Source of the DNA: Geopseudomonas aromaticivorans
Lineage (GTDB): Bacteria; Pseudomonadota; Gammaproteobacteria; Pseudomonadales; Pseudomonadaceae
Assembly: GCF_019097855.1 (NCBI RefSeq)
Contig: NZ_JAHRGL010000080.1
Location: forward strand, 138,198 to 202,197
Length of the DNA: 64,000 nt
Direction of reading: 5' to 3'
The notes below the pieces were generated by a model. That model saw only the letters and a list, made by a program, of their open reading frames with translations. It had not been told where the DNA came from and made no database searches. Every line of letters starts with the position of its first letter. Within the stretch, counting starts at the first letter, position 1. The translations under genes and the position numbers were made by a program. Of the stretch, positions 24,899-31,956 are shown in pieces.

Positions 24899-26374
24899 TC
24901 AATAAGTCGACTGCAGGCCGTCCCAGCACAGGTATTTGATTTCCAGATACTCATCGATGCCGTACTGGGAACCCTCGCGGCCCAGACCGCTCTGCTTCAC
25001 CCCGCCGAACGGCGCCACCTCGCTGGAGATCAGCCCGGTGTTGATGCCGACCATGCCGGCCTCCAGGGCTTCGGCCGCGTTCCACACCCGCTGCGCATCG
25101 CGGCTGAACAGGTAGGCCGCCAGGCCGAAGTCGGTGTCGTTGGCCATGGCGATGGCCTCGGCGTCGTCACGGAAGCGCAGCAGCGGCATCACCGGACCGA
25201 AGGTCTCCTCGCGGGCGATGGTCATGCCGAGGTTGACATCCGCCACCACGGTCGGCTCGAAGAAGGCGCCGCCCAGGGCGTGGCGACGGCCGCCGGCGAG
25301 GATGCGCGCACCGCCGCTGAGGGCGTCGCGCAGGTGTTCCTCGACCTTGGCCACCGCGGCCTCGTCGATCATCGGGCCGATCTGGGTGCCCTCCTCCAGG
25401 CCGTTGCCCACCCGCAGTTCGGCGGTGCGCGCGGCCAGGCGCGCGGCCAGCTGGTCGTAGATGCTGTCGTGCACCAGCACGCGGTTGGCGGCGATGCAGG
25501 ACTGCCCGGAGTTGCGGAACTTGGCGACCAGGATGCCCTCGACCGCGGCGTCCAGATCGGCATCCGCGAAGACGATCAGCGGCGCGTTGCCGCCCAGCTC
25601 CATGGAGCATTTCTTGATGGTGCTGGCCGACTGCTCGAGCAGGATGCGGCCCACTTCGGTGGAGCCGGTGAAGGTGATCTTGCGCACCAGCTTGTGGCCG
25701 GTCAGCACCCCGCCGGTGGCCCGGGTGGAGTTACCAGTGATCACCGAGAACACCCCGGCCGGTACCCCGGCGCGCAGGGCCAGTTCGCCGAGGGCCAGGG
25801 CGGTCAGCGGCGTCTGGCTGGCCGGCTTGACCACCATCGAGCAGCCGGCGGCCAGCGCCGGACCGGCCTTGCGGGTGATCATCGCCGCCGGGAAGTTCCA
25901 CGGGGTGATCGCCGCGCACACGCCGATCGGCTGCTTCAACGCCAGGATGCGCTGCCCCGGCTTCGGCGCGGGGATCACGTCGCCGCGTACCCGCTTGGCT
26001 TCCTCGGCAAACCACTGCAGGAAGGAGGCGGCGTAATCGATCTCGCCGCGCGCTTCGCTGAGCGGCTTGCCTTCTTCCAGGGTGATCAGGGTGGCGAGGT
26101 CTTCCTTGTGTTCAACCACCAGCTGATACCAGCGGTTGATCACCTCGTAGCGGTGCTTGGCGGTGGTCTGGCTCCAGGCACGGAAGGCCCGGTCGGCCGC
26201 CTCGACGGCGGCCTCGGTTTCCGCTTCCTTGCACACCGGCAGCTCGACCAGCAGCGCGCTGGTCGCCGGGTTGTTCAGGGAGTACTTGCCGTGCGGGGTC
26301 TCGGTGATCCACTCGCCGTTGATCAGCGCGCCGGTGCGCCAGAGACCGCGATCTTTCAGCAGCTCGACAGACAT
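24899..26374 (-). CDS. NAD(P)-dependent aldehyde dehydrogenase (succinate-semialdehyde dehydrogenase type)
   Basis: A 491-residue ALDH-superfamily enzyme. The catalytic Cys lies in NSGQSCIAANR, the general-base Glu in MELGGNAP, and the coenzyme loop in FTGSTEVGR; ITPWNFPAAMI is the conserved N-terminal block. Overall pattern is closest to the GabD-like semialdehyde dehydrogenases. It oxidises an aldehyde to a carboxylate. The gene directly upstream encodes a DHDPS-family enzyme, so it may oxidise the aldehyde released by a retro-aldol cleavage, as the ALDH does in PAH pathways with a hydratase-aldolase. Only 10 bases separate the two genes. Confidence 0.93.
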   Translation of the reverse strand: MSVELLKDRGLWRTGALINGEWITETPHGKYSLNNPATSALLVELPVCKEAETEAAVEAADRAFRAWSQTTAKHRYEVINRWYQLVVEHKEDLATLITLEEGKPLSEARGEIDYAASFLQWFAEEAKRVRGDVIPAPKPGQRILALKQPIGVCAAITPWNFPAAMITRKAGPALAAGCSMVVKPASQTPLTALALGELALRAGVPAGVFSVITGNSTRATGGVLTGHKLVRKITFTGSTEVGRILLEQSASTIKKCSMELGGNAPLIVFADADLDAAVEGILVAKFRNSGQSCIAANRVLVHDSIYDQLAARLAARTAELRVGNGLEEGTQIGPMIDEAAVAKVEEHLRDALSGGARILAGGRRHALGGAFFEPTVVADVNLGMTIAREETFGPVMPLLRFRDDAEAIAMANDTDFGLAAYLFSRDAQRVWNAAEALEAGMVGINTGLISSEVAPFGGVKQSGLGREGSQYGIDEYLEIKYLCWDGLQSTY

Positions 26375-26384
26375 ATTCTCTTCC

Positions 26385-27404
26385 TCAGCAGGGGAAACGG
26401 CCGATCAGGAACTGGCTGTCGTCGTCCGAGGTGCACTCGAACTTCGACGCCACCAGGCCCTGACGCAGGACCTTCATCATGCGGTCGGGAATCCGCGCCA
26501 CCGGGGCGCGCAGCGGGCCACCGTTGAAGCCGGCCAGCCAGTCCATGTACTTCCAGTGGGCGCGGTTGATGTAGTTGGAGCCAGGCATGTAGGCGCCGGT
26601 GGCGGCACCGACGGCGCCACGCGCCGGCTGCGCCTGCCAGTACAGGTCCATCGCCTCCTGCCACTGGCCGTTGCGGGCCAGGTTGAAGACCTTCGGGAAG
26701 TAGTCGCCCATCCACTGCGTGTAGCTGGTGCCGGAGAACTGCAGGTCCATGAACTTCATCAGCGGGATGATGTCGCTCTCGATCGGGCAGCTGATGATGG
26801 TTTCCTGACCGAAGCGGTGATAGGTCTCGATCAGGCCGGCAACGTGCGGGAAGCCCTGCTCAGCCTTGATGGCGACGATGTTCGGGCAGTCGTCGAGCAG
26901 GCGGCGGATCAGCGCGGGGGACATGCCCTGCGGATGCACGCGCTCGAAGCCCCACAGCGGGATCGGGAACAGCATCACGGCCAGCTCGGTGGCGTCGCAG
27001 AAGGCGCGGGTGTAGTCGTAGATGTCCTGCTCGCTGGTCGGCCAGAAGTTCGACGGATAGGACAGCAGGGCGATGTCGGCGCCGGCCTTCTCGGCCAGTT
27101 TCACCGCTTCGATGTTCTCGGCCAGGGTGCCGAAGCCGGCATGGAAGAACAGGCCGAGCTGGTCGCCGGTGGTGTCCTTGGCCCAGGCGGTGAACTGCGC
27201 GTTCTCTTCCGGAGTGATCGCCACCTCGGTGCACAGCAGGGTGTACTTGAAGCCCAGGTCCGAGACTTTCTGGATGTCGTGGCGGATGCCCTGCTCGTTC
27301 AGGCGCTTGAGATCGCTGCTGTAGCTGGGGATGGTGACCCCCGAGCAGCCGACCAGACACTCTTTGGCCCAGGCACGGGCATCTGCACGCTTGTAAGTTG
27401 CCAT
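26385..27404 (-). CDS. DHDPS/NAL-superfamily lyase, possible hydratase-aldolase
   Basis: A 339-residue TIM-barrel protein of the class I aldolase family that includes dihydrodipicolinate synthase and N-acetylneuraminate lyase. The Schiff-base lysine is in NIVAIKAEQGF, and the N-terminus has GVTIPSYSSD. It is longer than biosynthetic DHDPS (about 295) and close to aromatic hydratase-aldolases such as NahE/PhdJ (about 330), which split hydroxybenzylidene pyruvates into an aldehyde and pyruvate. Next to an aldehyde dehydrogenase, that role fits well. A deaminase or lyase role as in hydroxyproline breakdown is the main alternative. AAAAACAATAAT overlaps the ATG at 27404. Confidence 0.88.
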   Translation of the reverse strand: MATYKRADARAWAKECLVGCSGVTIPSYSSDLKRLNEQGIRHDIQKVSDLGFKYTLLCTEVAITPEENAQFTAWAKDTTGDQLGLFFHAGFGTLAENIEAVKLAEKAGADIALLSYPSNFWPTSEQDIYDYTRAFCDATELAVMLFPIPLWGFERVHPQGMSPALIRRLLDDCPNIVAIKAEQGFPHVAGLIETYHRFGQETIISCPIESDIIPLMKFMDLQFSGTSYTQWMGDYFPKVFNLARNGQWQEAMDLYWQAQPARGAVGAATGAYMPGSNYINRAHWKYMDWLAGFNGGPLRAPVARIPDRMMKVLRQGLVASKFECTSDDDSQFLIGRFPC

Positions 27405-27414
27405 TATTGTTTTT
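27403..27414 (-). promoter_or_regulatory. ARN-repeat tract overlapping the start codon of the DHDPS-family gene
   Basis: The mRNA strand reads AAAAACAATAAT, ending within the ATG of the gene at 27404 and directly after GGAG. Binding here would block initiation; Hfq/Crc is the inferred binder. Confidence 0.5.
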
Positions 27415-27431
27415 CTCCGTTTCTAATCGGT

Positions 27432-28451
27432 TCAGCGGTCGATGGTGACGATGCCGGTGGGGAGCATTGCGAAGGTGTTGGTGGCCAGCGCCTCGCGCAG
27501 CAGCATCTCGGCGGTCACCACGTCCTGCAGGGCGCCACCGACCGACTTGTAGAGGACGATGTCCTGCGGCGACCGGCGCGCCGGCGCCTGGCCCGACATC
27601 ACGTCGCCGAGGCTAACGGTCTTGCCTTCCACGTCGACGCCCTCGCGGATCGCTTGCAGCGAGTCGCCGGTCTCGTGGATAACCTCCTCAGGCATGTCGG
27701 CGATGATCAGGTCGGCGCGCGCCATGGCGGCGACATCGACCTCGCGCTGCTCGGGCAGGGTGGAGCCGACCGACAGCACGACCATGCCCGGCTGCAGCCA
27801 CTCGCCGAGCAGCACCGGCGATTCGTCGCGGCTGCGCGCGGCGCAGACCACCACGTCGACGCCATCGATGGCCGCCTGCGGGGTGTCGCTCGCCTCGATG
27901 GCCAGTTCGTGGGAGGCCTGGAAGGCCGCGGCAAACTTCTCGCGGCTGGCCGGGGTCGGGCTGAACACCCGCGCCAGCGACACTTCGCGCACCGCCAGCA
28001 GCGCGGTCAGAATGCCGCGAGCCAGTGCGCCGGAGCCGATGATGCCAACGCGCAGCGCGCCGCTCGGATTCGCGGCATTCACCGCCACCACCGCGGTCGC
28101 CGCGGTACGGATGTCGGTGATGCGGTTGCCATCGACCAGCGCCGCCAGCTCCATGGTGCGCTGGTCGAACAGCGAGATCAGGTAGCTGGCGCGCTTGATC
28201 TTCGGCGAGGCGGAAATCAGCTTGCAGCCCATGTAGTCGCCCGACGGCGATACCGCGCACAGGCTGCGCAGCCAGAAGCCGTCACCGCGCGCCATGATGC
28301 GCGGCGGTACCATCGCCGGCTTTATCGGTTTTGCATAGGCGTCAGCGAGGGCGGCAATCGCCTTGGGCCAGGAGGCCAATTCAGCGACATCCGCATCACT
28401 GATGAACGGCGTCGAAATCTCAGGATTCTTGTTGGAAACAGCCGCGTCCAT
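27432..28451 (-). CDS. Ornithine cyclodeaminase/mu-crystallin family protein
   Basis: A 339-residue protein with an NAD(P)-binding Rossmann core (GIIGSGALARGILTAL) and the family blocks CKLISASPKIKR, DGNRITDIRTAATA and DIVLYKSVGGALQDVV. Family members are ornithine cyclodeaminases, ketimine reductases, and alanine or other amino-acid dehydrogenases. True function is often unclear from sequence. It is the first gene of the 28451-21729 operon, with promoter copy A 28 bases upstream. It might reduce an imine or interconvert an amine intermediate, which would point to a nitrogen-containing substrate, but this is uncertain. Confidence 0.88.
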   Translation of the reverse strand: MDAAVSNKNPEISTPFISDADVAELASWPKAIAALADAYAKPIKPAMVPPRIMARGDGFWLRSLCAVSPSGDYMGCKLISASPKIKRASYLISLFDQRTMELAALVDGNRITDIRTAATAVVAVNAANPSGALRVGIIGSGALARGILTALLAVREVSLARVFSPTPASREKFAAAFQASHELAIEASDTPQAAIDGVDVVVCAARSRDESPVLLGEWLQPGMVVLSVGSTLPEQREVDVAAMARADLIIADMPEEVIHETGDSLQAIREGVDVEGKTVSLGDVMSGQAPARRSPQDIVLYKSVGGALQDVVTAEMLLREALATNTFAMLPTGIVTIDR

Positions 28452-28478
28452 AGGAGCTCTCCGGTTGTGTTGGAGTCG

Positions 28479-28532
28479 AGTCTATGAACAACCCCCACAC
28501 TGAGCTACGCGACGCGGCCTAATTCAGCTATC
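28479..28532 (-). promoter_or_regulatory. Shared catabolic promoter element, copy A
   Basis: Minus strand: GATAGCTG (28532-28525), TAGCTC as -35 (28507-28502), a 17-base spacer, TAGACT as -10 (28484-28479). It lies 28 bases before the ATG of the ornithine cyclodeaminase-family gene and gives a leader of about 20 bases. Extended identity with copy B. Confidence 0.75.
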
Positions 28533-28621
28533 CAGAAAATGCAGAGCTCTCGACCCGCAGAGGGACACCGGCGGCTGAGCCAACCGGCCTCTGCAGAGCG
28601 GCGGCTGGTTCTCACCGACAG

Positions 28622-29548
28622 CTAGTTTTCGGTTGCGCAGGCATCCATTTCCCGGGCCGCCGCGCGTACCAGATCGAGCAGCCAGATCAGTCCCGGGTCG
28701 CTGGTCCGGTACTTGTGCCACTGGATCGCCTGCTCCATCACCGGGATGTCGAGCGGCGGCGCGAACTGCTTGACCGGCAGCACCCCACTCGCCCAGCGCG
28801 CCAGGCGCGAGTGCACCGTGGCCACCCGCTCGGTGCCCACCACCAGGGCCGGCTCGACGAGAAAGCTGTACGTCGACACCTCCACCCGGCGCTCCAGACC
28901 GCAGCTCTGCAGGAAGGCGTTGCCGAAGGCCGGCCTGTCCGCACCGGCGGGTTGCATGACCACATGACCGGCACGGGCGTAAGCAGCGAGGTCGAGCCCC
29001 TCCCGCGCCAGGTGGCTCCCCGCCCAGACCAGGCAGGCGAAGGTTTCCTCGAACAGCACTTCGAGCGGGTGCTCGCTGGAACAGTAGGCCTTGGGGATGA
29101 TCAGCAGGTCGGTCTCGCCCCGCTCCAGCGCCAAGGCGGAGTCGCCCACCTGCGGCAGCAACTGGAAGCGCACCCGGGCACCGGCGCGCTGTGCCAGGGC
29201 CAGCAGATGCGGGATCAGGACGATGGCGCTGTAGTCCGAGGCGGCAATCCGGAACAGGCGCTCGGACTGGGTCGGATCGAACTGTGGCTGCGCGCTGATG
29301 GTCGTCTCGACCCGCAGCAGCAGATCGCGCACCGCCTCCCTGAGGGTTGTGGCGCGCTGGGTGAGCTCGAGATGGCGGCCCACCCGCACCAGCAACTCAT
29401 CCTCGAAGTGGGCGCGCAGTCGCGCCAGGGCGTTGCTCATGGCCGACTGGCTCATGTGCAGCTGCTTGGCCGCCTGGGTGATGCTGCGTGTCTGCAGCAT
29501 CGCATCCAGCGCCACGAGGAGATTCAGATCGAGTTTGTTGAAACGCAT
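28622..29548 (-). CDS. LysR-family transcriptional regulator (NodD/NahR-like)
   Basis: A 308-residue regulator beginning MRFNKLDLNLLVALDAML with the helix-turn-helix RSITQAAKQLHMSQSAMSNALARLR, a pattern close to the NodD/NahR/SyrM branch whose members often respond to aromatic compounds. The effector domain follows from about residue 90. It is divergent from the FAD monooxygenase gene at 29696 with 147 bases between them, the usual layout for a LysR protein and its target. An AAGAACAACAAC tract abuts its ATG, so its own translation may be under Hfq/Crc control. Confidence 0.93.
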   Translation of the reverse strand: MRFNKLDLNLLVALDAMLQTRSITQAAKQLHMSQSAMSNALARLRAHFEDELLVRVGRHLELTQRATTLREAVRDLLLRVETTISAQPQFDPTQSERLFRIAASDYSAIVLIPHLLALAQRAGARVRFQLLPQVGDSALALERGETDLLIIPKAYCSSEHPLEVLFEETFACLVWAGSHLAREGLDLAAYARAGHVVMQPAGADRPAFGNAFLQSCGLERRVEVSTYSFLVEPALVVGTERVATVHSRLARWASGVLPVKQFAPPLDIPVMEQAIQWHKYRTSDPGLIWLLDLVRAAAREMDACATEN

Positions 29549-29560
29549 GTTGTTGTTCTT
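29549..29560 (-). promoter_or_regulatory. ARN-repeat tract abutting the LysR start
   Basis: The mRNA strand reads AAGAACAACAAC immediately before the ATG at 29548, four perfect ARN triplets, with AGGA just upstream. Candidate Hfq/Crc site controlling the regulator. Confidence 0.55.
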
Positions 29561-29670
29561 GTCCTGGAATGAGGAGAAATGCCCCTCGATGTATTCAGCC
29601 GATCAATACCACGCATTCAGCGAAGGAAGTGGTGCGCATCAAAACCCGTCCATACGATCGCCAAAACCTA

Positions 29671-29682
29671 AAACAACAACAA
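29671..29682 (+). promoter_or_regulatory. ARN-repeat tract before FAD monooxygenase copy 2
   Basis: Plus strand AAACAACAACAA, 13 bases before the ATG at 29696, with a further AACAA touching the start codon. No strong ribosome-binding site is visible (TTGGAC only). Candidate Hfq/Crc site. Confidence 0.55.
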
Positions 29683-29695
29683 TTGGACGCAACAA

Positions 29696-30826
29696 ATGAC
29701 CAAGACTATCAAGCATGTCCTCATCATCGGCGGCGGCTTTTCCGGCATGGCCACCGCCATTGCGCTGCGCAAGCACAACATCGCCGTCGACCTGGTCGAG
29801 ATCGACCCCGAGTGGCGCGTCTACGGTGCAGGCCTCAGCCTCGGCGGCGCCACCTTGCGGACCTTCCAGGAGCTGGGGATTCTCGACGAGTTCCTGCGCC
29901 ACGGCTTCGCCGGCAGAGGCACCCAGCTGTGCACGCCGGACGGCACCCTCATCGCCACCCTGCCGACCCCCGACCTGACCGGCACCGCCATTCCCGGCAA
30001 CGGCGCGATCATGCGCCCGGTGCTGGCGCGGATCATGGAGCAGGCCACCCGCGGCATCGGCGGCGTCGACGTGCGCCTGGGCTGCACCTTCACCGCCATC
30101 GAGCAGGACGCCGATGGCGTCGAGGTGACCTTCAGCGACGGCCGGCGCCGCCGCTACGACCTGGTGGTCGGCGCCGACGGCCTGTTCTCCAAGGTGCGCG
30201 AAGCGATCTTCCCCGACGCGCCCAAGCCCAGGTACAGCGGCCAGGCCGTCTGGCGCGCGGTCCTGCCGCGGCCGGCGGAGATTGCCTGCACGCGCATCTG
30301 GACCGGCGCCAAGACCAAGGTGGGGGTCAATCCGGTCTCCGCGGACGAGATGTACCTGTTCGTCAACGAGGAGAGGCCCAGCAACGACTTCGTCGATCCG
30401 ACCAGCTTTGTCGCACAGCTGAAGGACTTGCTGGCCCCGTTCCCCGCACCGCTGGTGCAGTGGATGCGCGAGCAACTGGGCGAACACTCCTCGATCATCT
30501 TTCGGCCACTGGAAGGCATGCTGATGCCGCGCCCGTGGTATCGCGGCCGCGTCCTGCTGATCGGCGACGCGGTGCACGCGACCACCCCGCATCTGGGCTC
30601 CGGCGCCTGCATCGGCATTGAGGACGGCCTGGTGCTGGCCGAGGAGCTGGCCGGTGCACCGCTGGAGCAGGCGCTGGAAAGCTTCATGGAGCGGCGCTGG
30701 GAGCGCTGCCGCATGGTGGTGGAAAACTCCATGCGCCTCGGCGAGATCGAGAAGTGCGGCGGCGACAAGGCCGAGCATGCACGCATCATGCGGGCCTCCT
30801 TCGAGGCACTGGCCGAGCCGATCTGA
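29696..30826 (+). CDS. FAD-dependent aromatic monooxygenase (class A, copy 2)
   Basis: A 376-residue flavoprotein hydroxylase with the FAD site LIIGGGFSGMATA, the DG motif GADGLFSKVR and the GD motif LLIGDAVHATTPHLGSG. It is a clear paralogue of the protein at 9079: the same motif spacing and shared blocks such as IFPDAPK, FRPLE and GIEDGLVLAEEL. It is one of only three complete plus-strand genes in the cluster and is divergent from a LysR gene, so it is probably controlled separately from the minus-strand operons. Substrate not known; hydroxylation of a phenolic or aromatic acid is the family role. Confidence 0.92.
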   Translation: MTKTIKHVLIIGGGFSGMATAIALRKHNIAVDLVEIDPEWRVYGAGLSLGGATLRTFQELGILDEFLRHGFAGRGTQLCTPDGTLIATLPTPDLTGTAIPGNGAIMRPVLARIMEQATRGIGGVDVRLGCTFTAIEQDADGVEVTFSDGRRRRYDLVVGADGLFSKVREAIFPDAPKPRYSGQAVWRAVLPRPAEIACTRIWTGAKTKVGVNPVSADEMYLFVNEERPSNDFVDPTSFVAQLKDLLAPFPAPLVQWMREQLGEHSSIIFRPLEGMLMPRPWYRGRVLLIGDAVHATTPHLGSGACIGIEDGLVLAEELAGAPLEQALESFMERRWERCRMVVENSMRLGEIEKCGGDKAEHARIMRASFEALAEPI

Positions 30827-30923
30827 GCAACGCGGGAGCCGGGCAGCCGGCCTCCGCGCACCGGCCAGCCCCGCGCTCGGCTGCGCCCCCGCCCCTTGAA
30901 GGCACGGTGCAATCCGTTCGCGA

Positions 30924-30953
30924 CAAAGCTGCTATCCCGTCCGCGAGCTATCC
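30924..30953. repeat. Tandem GGGATAGC half-sites upstream of GST gene
   Basis: Read on the minus strand, two GGGATAGC copies lie 15 bases apart (CGGGATAGCAGCTTTG at 30939-30924 and GGGATAGCTCGC just above). The first matches the core of promoter copy E (3058-3043) at 15 of 16 bases. No matching -35/-10 follows on the minus strand. Possible operator; the rest of the 30827-31093 gap shows nothing else I can assign. Confidence 0.35.
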
Positions 30954-31093
30954 CGGGCCGCCGCCATCCTCTAAAAGGGATGGCACCACGGCTGGCAGTC
31001 CGCCCCCCGGCGGAAAGCCGTACTGCCGGCCGCATTTCCTTCACCCGCAGTGCCCGCCGCACGACCGGCGGGCCTGCTCCCGAGAGGTATTCG

Positions 31094-31717
31094 ATGAGCG
31101 TTCTCTATATCGCCCCCGGCACCTGCGCGCAGGCGGCCCACACCCTGGTTCGCGAACTGGAACTGCCGGTCGCCATCGAGCGGGTGCCCCTGCGCACGCC
31201 GGACTCGCCGATTCACCGGGTCAACCCGCTGGGCCGGGTGCCCGCCCTGCAGCTCGACGATGGCACGCTGATCACCGAGAACAGCGCGATCCTGCCGTAT
31301 CTGGCCGACCTCAAGCCGCAAAGCGGCCTGTTCGCCCCGGCCGGCAGCGCCGAGCGCGCGCAGATCCAGAGCTGGATCGGCTACCTAGCTTTCGAGGTGC
31401 ATGCCGGCTGCTTACGGCCGATCTTCCGCCCGGATCGCTACTCGGCCGATGAGAGCACCCATGCCGGGATTCGCGCCCAGGCCATCGAGCAGCTGCATCA
31501 GGCGTTGGCCCATGTCGACCGCCATCTGCAGGGGCGTCAGTGGCTGGTGGCCGAGCGCTACACCATCGCCGACCTCTACCTGGGCATGTTCGTCGGTTGG
31601 CTGCCGCGCCTGGGCAGCGAGCGCTTCGCCGACCTGCAGCATCTGGCCCGCGCCCAGCAGGCCTTCCAGGCCCGCCCGGCAACCCGCCAGGCGCTGGACT
31701 TCGAAGCCGCGCGCTGA
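31094..31717 (+). CDS. Glutathione S-transferase family protein (BphK-like)
   Basis: A 207-residue GST. The N-terminal thioredoxin-like domain starts MSVLYIAPGTCAQAAHTLV, with the cis-Pro/glutathione site VNPLGRVPALQLDDG and TENSAILPYLA; the all-helical C-terminal domain carries the typical YTIADLYLGMF. ATG at 31094 has GAGAGG 6 bases upstream; longer frames lack a ribosome-binding site. GSTs of this kind accompany biphenyl and other aromatic pathways and can dehalogenate or detoxify ring-cleavage products. It is the last intact gene of the accessory region before the debris at 31788-33038. Confidence 0.92.
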   Translation: MSVLYIAPGTCAQAAHTLVRELELPVAIERVPLRTPDSPIHRVNPLGRVPALQLDDGTLITENSAILPYLADLKPQSGLFAPAGSAERAQIQSWIGYLAFEVHAGCLRPIFRPDRYSADESTHAGIRAQAIEQLHQALAHVDRHLQGRQWLVAERYTIADLYLGMFVGWLPRLGSERFADLQHLARAQQAFQARPATRQALDFEAAR

Positions 31718-31787
31718 CGGCGCGGCCGACGACGAAGCGGCGAATCGGCCCCGCAACCACCGGCAAGGCGACAGCCGCGCACGCCCT

Positions 31788-31955
31788 CTATCCCTCCTCG
31801 CCCGCCCCGGTACGCCGGCGGAACAGCGGTCGCGGCTCCAGTACCGAGCGCCCGTACAGAACGCTGATCCCGTTGAGGCCCTTGAGCGCATCGAGCGCCG
31901 ACTTGTCCTTGCGCACGGCGAAGGCGTCGAAGCCGCACTGGCGCATGAAATCCGA
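31788..31955 (-). pseudogene. C-terminal remnant of a DUF934 protein
   Basis: In one minus-strand frame, about 55 codons ending at a TAG at 31788 read SDFMRQCGFDAFAVRKDK and finish with a PLFRRR tail. This is the recognisable C-terminus of DUF934 proteins, usually encoded after the sulfite reductase gene cysI and about 165 residues long. The N-terminal two thirds are absent: upstream the sequence becomes a HAD phosphatase in another frame. It is chromosomal debris, although the joined sequence could still be transcribed. Confidence 0.7.
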
Positions 31956-31956
31956 G

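Noticed and set aside
24899-28451. Hydroxyproline degradation (LhpC/LhpG/LhpI-like) as the role of the DHDPS, ALDH and cyclodeaminase trio
   Set aside because: No epimerase or D-amino-acid oxidase is present, the DHDPS-family protein is longer than LhpC, and the trio is in an operon with envelope proteins for hydrophobic compounds. Kept only as an alternative.
26157-28487. Long plus-strand open frame of 776 codons opposite the ALDH, DHDPS-family and cyclodeaminase genes
   Set aside because: It has low-complexity His/Asp/Gly-rich composition, no ribosome-binding site or domain, and is fully antisense to three well-supported genes. It is an artefact of high GC, as are similar long frames opposite 637-2615, 49685-51745, 55155-57020 and 60065-62284.
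30827-31093. Sixth copy of the shared promoter element
   Set aside because: GGGATAGC half-sites are present, but no TRGCTS or TAnnnT occurs at the required positions and the downstream gene is on the other strand. Reported as possible operator half-sites only.
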